In this document: positions 13,901-25,416 of the stretch, one piece after another
How the letters are laid out: each line of letters starts with the position of its first letter
Position numbering within the stretch: the first letter of the stretch is position 1
Assembly (NCBI GenBank): GCA_016859345.1
Contig: CM029115.1
Span: 14,992,501-15,056,500, forward strand
Direction of reading: 5' to 3'
DNA length: 64,000 nucleotides
From: Istiophorus platypterus
Taxonomy: Eukaryota > Chordata > Actinopteri > Istiophoriformes > Istiophoridae
The notes under the pieces: model-generated
Told to the model about the DNA's origin: nothing
Database searches by the model: none
What the model saw: only the letters and a program-made list of their open reading frames with translations
Made by a program: the position numbers and the translations under genes

Positions 13901-16900
13901 TTTAACCATAACAAACAATGAATTTTGAAACTTAAATACCACTAAATTTAAAGCATTCAAATTTTATACTTTGAAAATTGGGGCTCTCAATTAATTTGGT
14001 TTGAATTCTCCTTTAAATTTCAGGCAGGTAATTTGGCAATGTACAATATCAAAAACATTTTAGGGCTTACCAACTCAGACAGAAAATTCAGTTGTTCGAT
14101 GTTTTAAAAATATAATCAAGTTGATCAAATGATCTAAAAGTTTAAATTGAGTTAAAAAATTAGGTTGGTAAAATGGATTGGTCAAACCATAAAAACCCAC
14201 AAAAATCCAATGATGAAATATTCAAAATTAAGAATAAGCAGTTAAACCTGAATGAGATCAATAAACTACTGGGCTTTCATCTTATGTTCTGCCCGTCACA
14301 TGTGAAAATAAATAAGTAAAGAAATATGAATAAATAAAGACAACTTCATGTGGGCGGAATGGAAACCCTGGATTTTGTGAATCTGAAAAAAAAAATGTCC
14401 TTTTACCAAAAAATTCATATCATGACCTCCGAAAAACTGCTCAGACCTCCAGTAAAAAAAAAAAAAAGTGTTAAAAATGTGCCTGCTCAAAATGTGTTAC
14501 CATTCAGTGTTCATATATAATGAAGAAACCACCAAGGCTGTTTCTGTGTTTTTTTACATGTGCATGATTCCCTGTCCGCATATATCAGCATGTTTGTTTT
14601 GTGCATCAGAATTTTTGTCCCGCACAGATATTTTCTTTTCCTGCTCCATCCAGATAAGTTTGGCGTGGCCAGGTTCCTCTTTCAGGGTCAGTGTCGGGAA
14701 GTCTGTCCAGAGGGGTTCTTCCATTCTGCAAGGAGACAGTGTGAACCCTGTCCTGCAGAATGCATCGTCTGTACAGCAGAGGATCGCTGCCTCCACTGCA
14801 GCCCAGGATACAGGCTCAGAAACAGCCAGTGCGTCCCCCTGGAGTGCAGTGCAGGTGAGAGATGCAGGAATATGTACGTAAGGCTTTCATTTACCGATGT
14901 CCATATGAAAAGCACTCTACTGTACTGATGCTGGACAGACTCATGGTGGGTGTGTAAGCATAAATAAGACAACGTGTTTTCTAAATCTAAATGTAGGCAG
15001 CATAATTGTTGAATTAAAGAAGAGTTTGGGAAGGATTTTATAGTAGCTGCCACTGTTCCTCAGCACCACTGTCACTCAGCTGGCCTGAATTTGGCAAACG
15101 CCACCTCAGGGAACACACATGTAGCACAGTGACCTCATTTTAAAGTAGTATTAAAATTCAAATACTCTCAGAAAATATGCCAACACACAGGGCTCTGAGC
15201 CACAGATTAATAGAAACATGCACAGACTGACCAAAGAACTGGAAACTATTCTTTTGACTGGCTTCTTTGAACTAGAACACTATGGTACTAAAAGCATTTA
15301 GATTTCTGTTTCTGGTGTGAAAAATGTAAAGTTCGCTGGGAGAATTTTAAGCTTCTGAAAACAACAGTAATATTTCATAAACGAATCAAGGAAAAAGGCT
15401 TTTGAAAGTTCAGGAAGTTTTATTTATAATGCTCTGCGTCCATGGGGTGATGTAGGTAAATTTCCCGTGGTTTTGGCATTTATTAGTTTAATGATAAGGA
15501 AATCTGCATACAACCAGAAGAAGAAAAACATATGTCCATGGGACTGTATTCAACCAAGAAAAGATACCATAACATAAATACAAAAAACTGCATTTGTGCA
15601 CTGGTAATAAATTTCTATTACTTTAGCAAAATTCTGTATGAAATTGGAGAGAATGTATTTTTTAAGTTTCCGAAGAAACTGAGTCAATGAATTCTTTTAA
15701 CATAGTTCATCCATCTAGGCCTGCCTGGTGCTGATGTGTTCCTGCTCCTGCTTTCTGTTCCTAATCTGCTCGACTAAAGAACGTTTGCTGAATATAGTTT
15801 TATCATCAGAGAGACTGAGAAAGAGAGACTTTATCTCATCATATGAGAGCAAACATGAACACCAGCCAGAGGACAATTCAGAAAAAGCAAAAAAAGATGT
15901 GAGATGTTTTTTGAGACATTTGAGGTAAAATAAAGAAGGGGAGTTGGAGGTGGGGAGTCACAACTTCCCTACTGTGAATGTGAGACAGTGGTAAAGATTT
16001 ACTATTAGAGTTTGTATGTGAGGATATAAACAGTATGAGTGGGAGGATGAGATGAAATTCATATCATATGTCGTAGGCAGGTCTCAACAGGTCCCACAGA
16101 CAGCTTGAACTCTTTAGCAGGCAAAATGACGGTGTTGACGGTCGTGGGATTTGTATGTTGTGCTTGTATGACTAGCTAGATATTAATTTGATTTAATTAA
16201 ACTTTTATGACTTTATGTCTAAATTAAGATCTCTTCTCTTCTCTTCTCTTCTCTTCTCTTCTCTTCTCTTCTCTTCTCTTCTCTTCTCTTCTCTTCTCTT
16301 CTCTTCTCTTCTCTTCTCTTCTCTTCCTTTGTATCCCAGTAAGAGCAATGACTAATGTGACATAAACTTAAACTAAACCTAATTTAAACAAATGTCATCC
16401 AGTATTGAGCTGTTAACATGATCTCAAATACTCTCACAAATGGACATTAAATCTGGATTTCATGGCTTCATTATATAATTTCATCACCATTTTTTTATGT
16501 CTTGTGTATTTTTTCGATCCACTGTCTAATCCATTGTCATCATCAGGTGAGGTTGCAGATGCAGAGAATGAGGACTGTCTCCACTGCGATGACGGCTGCA
16601 AGCAGTGTAAACGCAGTGAGTATAAACCTTTTCTCACTCCTCACTTTCTCTCTTTCTGCATCTTTCACCTTCTTCATTGATTAAATTTGCAGAAATAAAA
16701 GCAAGTCTGCTATAGCTTCAGCAGGGTCCATATATTGTAGCTACAAGGCACATCAAAATATCTTGCAGTCAGAGTGACTGTAGATGAATGAAACTTGTAC
16801 TGTTCAGCATAAACTGTTGTCAAAGATGAAAAGTTTTAGGAGTTTTAGGAGTGAGATACATTGAGAGGTTTGGAAAACGTGTAGCCAAAATGTGACACCT

Positions 16901-19900
16901 GATAAAAAATTTACTGCATTAAATGTGTTGTGACAGTATGGTTGTAAGATGGGGTTGTCTGCATTTACCAGTGGTGCTGCCGTTGATTGTTGTTGCACCT
17001 CTGTCTTTGCTGTAGGCTCTCTATTTTTTTCAGGCACATCATCATAGATTAAGCTAAATGAGAGTCAACAACAGAGCTAAGTTATTAAGATGTAAGGTGA
17101 TCTGCAATTGATGAACATTTTATTTACTCCAGTATTTTTCTTCCATTAGTAAAGGGGTTTGGACAAACATAGACCATCTCTTAGAACTTAACTGCACTTA
17201 ACTGCAGAGGATGCCAAATTAGTATTTGGACTCATATATGGGCAGGAAATCTGATAATTTTCACTTTTTGCACAACTGGTGTTGCTTAATACTACCTGAA
17301 ATCTACCTGATGACAATGGCAGGACATATTTTTCACACAAAGAGTTAAAAAAAGGATTTTTCCACTCCTGGGTTATTATGGTGAATAATTTCAACTGCTT
17401 TTTCCCTTCAATTTCTGAATGATATTTTGAGTAAGAGTTGTTTTTTTTCTCTCCATACTGTGAAATGTTAAAACATACAATATATAGTAAGTCCTCCTTC
17501 AATCTCATTCCCTGTGCTCTTCCACCCTCATCCTGTCAGTACAAGTCACATAAAGACAGGAGCATTTCCTTCTCCCAGAGATGATTACCGACATACCATA
17601 GAAAGTTGTTATTGTGCTGAACCAGTCTGAGGTGGAGACGGGCTGTTATTATGTCATTATGCATTCTGGGTGGAATATCTTTCTTCACTCTCAGCCTCAC
17701 CACAAGCTCCACGCCACCCACCGGCTCTTAGTAATCACAATTCTGCAAGCGAAACAAGTCAGTCAGCAGATTAGAGTTTTAGATGATTGGCCTTTTGACG
17801 TGATGCTAAGGGCAAAAGTAGAGCAGAATGTGTGGTGTCTGAGACTGGCATTCTTGTGTGTGTGGTGGCGTGTGTGCGCGCACTCACAGTACGTGTCACC
17901 CTGAATGTCTAAGGCTATGAAAGCCAGTTTTAGACATTTACAGTAATTGAGGACATTTCTGGAATGTTAGGTTTTCTTGGTTAGTCCTCACGTTTTTGTG
18001 GGGCTACTTTGAGTGTAGGTCTTAAATCAGAATTAGGATTAAATATGGTTAGGTTTAAGAGATTTTTGCAATAAAGGGAAAGTTTACTGCAAAATTGCAT
18101 CGTTGTCTTTTTTTAATGCTTGTGAAAACATTGAACAGGCTCGTTAGTGGTTTTATACCACTTTTATACCAAATTACTCAAAAGAGGACAATACAAGCAT
18201 CCTGGAGCCACACACTAGTCGCTGATTAAGGGTTTTATTTTCATTTTGGGGGAACTATGCCTTTAAGATCAGGCTTACCAGTTATTGAATGATCTGTGTG
18301 TGTGTGTGTATGTGTGTTTGTGTGTTAGTTTGTGATGTGCTGTTGTGAAAGATGTGCCAGTGAGCTTGCCAGCTTCTTCTTCTTCTACTTCCTTTTAACT
18401 CATTATTGGTTTTATACCCTTTAATCCTCTCCGCATAGTAGACTCATTAATCATGGAATAAAGTTTTGAAAATATTTTACAATTGGATTAGTCATGTTTC
18501 AAGTCTGTCTTGGCTCGGTGTAATTTCAGGAATGGCGCTGACACAAGTCTTGTGTAGTCCAATGACAAACGCTCCCTTGGGCTGGCAAAATCATCAGTTG
18601 TCTTTTATCTTGGAAAAAAAAAAATCAGTTTTTCTCATGAATATTTTGCTTCATTAAATTCAAACATCTTATCTCTTTTTCTCTATTTGCAATCTAACTC
18701 TCAAACAATTCTTGATAAACACGCTATGTCACTTTCTCCCTCTGAAGTAATGGTTTGAGGTGTTAGTTCATCCTTCCACAGTCTTGTCTGTATACCACCC
18801 CTGTATATCAGATTAAGTGCTAGTCACATTAATGTGTTAGGGCTTGCACATTCCACAAGTCCATACTTCAGGATGTATATGCCAGTTTGAATTTCTGTTG
18901 AAATCCCCCCTCCCTAGGCCTGCAAAGTTGATATTTATGCAGGCGCTATTTTCTCTTTTCACATAGACGCAGCCTGAGGGCATGATTTCCGGCTCCTCAC
19001 TCCCTCTCTCTTGTTCTATACCTCCGTCCCTCCCACCTTTCCTTTCTCCCAGCCTCTCTCTGTATGAGTAATTGCTTTCACAGGTAGTGGCTTGTTGACT
19101 GCATTGAAGTGCAAACCAGTGCAGTGTTAAGTTGTGGGTGCTGGAAGGAGACAGAAAGAGGAATGGGGTGTGGGGGTCGATGGAGGCTTTTCTGGAGAGG
19201 ATGAATGTCCTAAGGGAAAGTCTGCAGAAGGGGCTTTTTTAGAAGTTATTTCCATTTCTTTCTCTCTCTCATACTTCTTCCTTTCTGATCATTCTTTCTC
19301 CTCCTTTTGTCCCCCCTATCCTGTTTTGACATTGTTAGACTAAGGGATGAAAGTGTGGCTCTACCTCAGGTACCAGTTGGATTGACAGCAGGAATTAATT
19401 AGTCTGGAAGAAAATGAATTTTCTGCTTTGGCATGTGTACAAAACTCTCTCTCACAAACACACCTGAATTACTTATTAATATCCTCTGCAGTCTCCAATA
19501 AAAAAAAGAATTCATTAAAAACAAACAACAAACAAGTAAACAGAAAACATCCAAGCGTTTTACATAACCTGTCATTCACATTATGGTTATTTTTGTGTCA
19601 TTCAGCACAAGTACGCCTGCCGTGCAAGCTGAACAGATAACACAGAAAAACACACATGCATGAGGCTAACACGACCAACTAACAGATGAGGTAGTTGAGA
19701 ACTGAAATGGCCAGAGACACTCTTTGACTTTTAAATTTGTTTGAAGGTGCCTAGGTTAGATTTGTTTGTCAGTTCACTGATCACCTTCACTGATGATTAA
19801 TCTGAGGATGCCACTCAGCGCTACACGTTTATTGTGCGTTGTCAGAGTGCCTCCTGCTGGTGTTAAATGAAACTGGGATTGGCAAAATCACAGCGCTGCC

Positions 19901-22900
19901 TTTGGAAGCGCAGTAGATGAGATGGGATATAGCAGACTGTCATCACCTGAAATCAGTAGTAAATCAGGGACTGCTGCCCCACCTTCACACACGTCAGGGC
20001 AAAAAGTGTAAAACCCACAGCATCATATTTGAATATGATTTGAACAGAAGCTGCCACAATAAATACTAAGGCTTGTCTGGTCTGCTTTCTTTTTTTGCAA
20101 ACACTGCCTGTTCACAAAGTCCGCCTGATCTGTTGTTAATGATTTATTTTGATTTCTGCTCTTCACCACAGGTGATTCAGCAGAACAGGACCAGGGCACC
20201 ATTTGCCTCAAATGTGAAGATAGTTACTACAAGTAAGTCTCTCCAGTCGAGAGTTTCACTGATTTATACCACCATATTCACTCGTTCACAAATATTGACA
20301 CTATCTGTCTTTCTGTCTGTCAGGTTAGGCTCTGACTGCCATCAGTTCTGTCCAGATCGGACCTACAGCTCCAACGCCACCGTGGAGTGTGTTCTGTGTG
20401 AAGACAAACAATGTGTAATCTGTGACCAGTCCCAATGCTACTGGTGTGAAGAGGGATTCTATGTTTCTGGTAAATATTTGATCCGTTAATATTGTTGGAC
20501 TGAGTTATTGTGAGTATCAGCTTATAAACTCCTGGGTCCAGAACAAGTGACTCACTATCTTCCAGATTTGTTTAGACAGGGTGTGCCTGTAGTTTCAATG
20601 TCGCTGCATTGTTTTCAGAATTCATAACATTTCCACTTTGAGACATTTCTGGGGAAAATATGATCTGCATCTGGTTTTCATACAAAACACTTTAATTTGG
20701 GAGATATCTCAGACAGTATTTTTGTAAATGTAAAGACCTGTACACATCACAGTAAAAGTCCCCATCTGGTTGCCCCTATAATCACAAGTACAAGGGTCAG
20801 AGTTGACAAATTATTTCTTGCATTAGAAGAATAATAAATTTAATGGTACATTGATGAAGTTTAAAAAAAAAACAATGTGTTTGTGTGTCCAGAGGGAGAG
20901 TGTGTGGATCACTGTAAGGATGGATTCTATGTGGATGAGGAGAACCGGGAATGTGAGCCGTGCCACCGTGCATGCCGCACCTGCGGAGGGCCACAATATG
21001 ATGACTGTGACTCTTGTGAGGATGGATTGACACTGGAGAACGGGGAGTGTTTGGAGAGAAAAAAAATAGCCACCTGCCCTGAGAAAAACTTCAGAAACAG
21101 TACGCTAAATGTTAATTTTACCTCAATACTAAATGTTAAATGAGATGGTGACAAATGATATTGAAGCATGTTGCAGTGAAATAATTTTTTATCTGTTGTT
21201 AAGTACTTAAAAGCACATTCTGCTCTCAGTCAGTATTATGGTCATCCTGTCTCTTTTTTTCTTCCTCTCTTTTATGTCATTCATGTCTTACTGTTGTGTC
21301 CTGGTTTCTGTTTTCCCTTTGTCTTTAGGTCAGGGCGATTGTGAGCTGTGCCACTCCTCCTGTAAGACTTGCTTTGCTGCAGGGAAGGAGGACTGCAGGA
21401 GCTGCTCCTCAGGTATACACATTTTGTCTGAATGGATCATTAGACTGAGGTTCTGAAACCAGAAAATTTAATTTGTCCTACTTTAGATATTTTAGGCAAA
21501 TTTGCTCATAAAGTACATGGTCTGTCTTAAGCAGGCAGTGTGAGAAAGGATGATAAAGAATCCACCTTAAATTTAAAGAAGTTTTTTTCCTAGTGATCAC
21601 GTTTGTGTGTGTATTCTCTTTCTTGTATCAGTGATGTGATCTATTCTTCTTTCTTCAGGTCTGTTCTTGACTGCTCAACAGATGTGTGTGTCTCACTGTC
21701 TGTCTGGTACGTTTGCCAACAAGGCGTCCGGCCAGTGTGAGGACTGCTCCAAAGGGTGTGTCGTGTGCCGGGACACCCAGCAATGCAACCGCTGTCGCAG
21801 TGGGCTCTATCTGCAAAACGGAGTGTGTGTGGTGGAGTGTCAGAGGTACTTATCGTGTTTTCTTATGTCTTGACTTGCACGTGAACATGTGCCATCATGA
21901 TACACCAAAGCTACCCCATTCTCCCCTCTCACTGCTGTTTTTCCAGAGGGTTTCCTCAAGGTGGTAAATGCCAGCTGTGTGCCCCTGAGTGTGCATCCTG
22001 TCAGGGAAATTCCTCTCACTGTCTGAGCTGTGACAGGCAGCACTTCCTGCTGGACCACTCCTGTAGGTCACGTTGTCCAGAGGGCTATTATACGGCAGAC
22101 ACAGATTGCCATCGATGCCCCGCTCAGTGTCAGGACTGCAATCAGGACGGCCTCTGTAAGAGTATGTATCTTCAAATGTAACGTATGTTTTAATGTTAGC
22201 AGAGTAGTTTTAGTAATAATATCTTTAGGTAAGAATGTTCCCACTTTGGACATACATCTTTATGACTAAAATTCTTAAGTATACAGTAAATCTTAGTACT
22301 ACAATACTAGGAAATATGATGGATCTCAGGGAAAACACTTGACATGACATAGATGTACAGGTTTTCTTCGATAAAATCACTGGTAGTTGTGTGACAACCA
22401 CTGAGGCTAGACACAAACAAGCTCTTTATCCTCGACTGCATCACAAAGAAGGGTATGAAGAATAAGCCTGTGTGAGGAAGAGGAGGTGAGTGCCAACTGA
22501 GTGAAAGAGGAAGAGATTTCAAAGGTGAAATCTATTTTACAAAGAGCAGGGAATTTTGTGTATAGATACATTCTAGCTTTCATCATAACTGTCTATGTGA
22601 TTACAAAACATGTTGTTTTAAGTGCAAAAAACAAACAAACAATCCCCCCCAATTGAAAATAAAAGTCTACTTTCAATACATATATATTGTAAGTCAGTGG
22701 AATAACAATTACCATTATATTGTTTAATTCAATTTTTAAAATGACTCATATTGGTTACAAAAGAAATTTGCAAAGTGCAATTTGAAATATTTTTATCTGA
22801 TTTTGAGTCACTGGCCTAGATTTCAGTTTTCAAAGCCTTTCCTGTTCAAATGATATAAACAACAGTGGTTTTTCCTTTCTCATCTTGCATTACTCTTAAT

Positions 22901-25356
22901 CTCTCTCTCTACCAGAGTGTGCCGATTACTACTTCCTCCATGAGGATAAGTGTGTGGATTATTGCCCTAAAGGCTACTTTGCCAGCGAGAACCAACAGGA
23001 GTGTATACATTGCCATGTTGACTGTGCCTCTTGTGGCGGACCGGCCTTCGATGACTGTGATGTGTGTCACAACCCAAAAGCTGTTCTTTACAATGGAGAG
23101 TGTCTGGCTGAATGTCCCACAAAGACATATTATGAGAAGACTACCAGTGAATGCAGAGGTAAAGAAATGTGAAACTTAATTTGATGTGAAAAAAGGGGGG
23201 AAAAAAAATGAATCATTATGGGATTTTCCAAGATTTTAGTTGACTGTGTCTAATTCTTTTTTCCCCAGATTGTCACAGCACATGTATGACCTGCTCAGGC
23301 CATGAGCCCTCATCATGCCTCCGCTGTGACACCAACATGCGGAAAGATGATGGCGGACACTGCGTTCGGTTCAGTAAGTGCAATCTGCACTTATACATGG
23401 ACCAGAACGGGGAGTGCCAACAGTGTCACAAACTCTGCCATAGCTGCTCTGGGCCAGGCAAAGACCACTGCCTCCACTGTCATGAGGCGTCCTTCCTACT
23501 GAGTATGTAATCCAACTAAAGTTAGTAGAAAATATCTACTGTGTACGAGATATAATTCCTCGTTCCTCTCCCTTACGGTTTGGACTTTTTTTGCCCGTGT
23601 CCGTCAGATGGAACATGTGTGCAGGAGTGTCCTGTGGGTTACTATGCTGAGGACAAGGACAAACGTGTGTGTAAGCGATGTCACTTCAGCTGTGGGTCGT
23701 GTGTTGGCAGCCACAGTTTGCAGTGTGTCACCTGTAAACCTGGATTCTTCAAGCAGGGAAGCAGCTGCGTGGAAACCTGTTCAGAGAGGTAAGAAGAACG
23801 CACGGTTACTCAGAGATATTCGTCTCTCCTCCTTTTTCGTGGAAGAACATCTTAAACTAAACAGATATTCTTTCTCCTTTTCAGGCACTTTGGCGACGCC
23901 CACACCATGATGTGCGAGCGCTGTGATCCCTCTTGCAGCCGGTGTTCGGGTCCTGGTAACGGAAACTGTCTGACATGTCGGGGAGGCTACGTCTACCTGA
24001 GGCAGTGGGGACGATGCCTGCACAGTTGCCCTCATGGCTACTACCAAGACAGCAGGTCCAAGAACTGTGTAAGGTGTCACCCAACCTGCAGGACCTGCAG
24101 CGGTAAAGAAAGCCTGTCGCAGCTTATTTCTGTCATATGTTGTTGCTCTTTTTTCCAGCTGTATTTTTGTCATGTTTCCTTTTGTGTGTTTTAGAATTAC
24201 TTTCTGATTCCACTGTAATGTGGAATGTTACCTACGGCAATTGGTGCAAAGTACAAATGACAACTATGACTATTAAGTCAACACCACAGATTTATCACAA
24301 GCAAAAAGGACAAAGAGTAAACAAAAATGAAGAAAAATAACCGTGTGAAGTATTTTGGGCCCTTTTTTTAAAAACTATTTTATTGGAGAGTTCATAGCTA
24401 ACAGGAAGTAAGTGGAGAGAGAGAGGGATAAATGACATTTAGGTAAGGTCCCTGGCTGGACTCGAATCAGTTGTAATTACAAGATCAGATTCTGAGACCA
24501 TTAGACTGCCAGGACGCCCCAATAAAAATCATTTACACCACATGTCCACATTCTGTAGCTCTGTATATATATATATTATCAAATAACCCAGTAAAATAAT
24601 GTCTTATTTATTATACTTTTACCCTTTGAGCCATGACATACGTCTGCTGTGTCTATTGATGTGCTATTTTTTGCATAAAGTTCAGACATGTGATAACACA
24701 TGACACTATTTTCTATTATGTGACATCTGTCTCTCTTCTTCCAGATAAGGATGCAATGTCCTGTCAGTCCTGTTATGAAGGCTACAATTTTATGAATGGC
24801 ATGTGTGATTCCAAGTGTCTTGTGGGCTACTATGCTGCTTCACAGGTGACAGACAACTTGTGTGTTACCACATTTACAAAACATGTTTTTGTCTATATTC
24901 AACTAACCTTTCACATTTAATGAAAAAAAATAAAAATAAAACAATATAAATACAAAATATAAGAGCTTTAGCTGCAGTTTGACCAGGCTGTGTTTGGTCA
25001 AATGTGTAACAGTGTCACCCTTGTTAAGACTGCTGCATAACTAATTCTTGTGTTGCTCCAGAACTCTGACTTAAAGGGCGATAAACCAAACTGCAAGGCA
25101 TGTGACTTGTCCTGCCTGAACTGCCGAGGTCCCGGCATGTGGAACTGCACTGTGTGCCCTGCATCCCAGATCCTGTCTGATGATGGCCGCTGCTTGAGCT
25201 GCTGCGGAAATGAGACGTGGCGTGATGATAAACCAATAGCAAGGGAGTGCTGTGACTGCCAGGCCTCGCTAGGTAAATAAGAACACACATTGCAACACAG
25301 ACTTCCACAGAAACACACACAGATCACTGAGGCCTTCTTGCAACATCGTGTCAATA

Positions 25357-25416
<60 letters not shown>

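Noticed and set aside
17940..18070. GAGGACATTTC...GTCCTCAC repeat-like segment
   Set aside because: Resembles a common fish repeat but borders and family could not be set by eye.
24440..24520. Possible tRNA gene
   Set aside because: The A and B boxes are degenerate, no cloverleaf forms and a SINE body follows.
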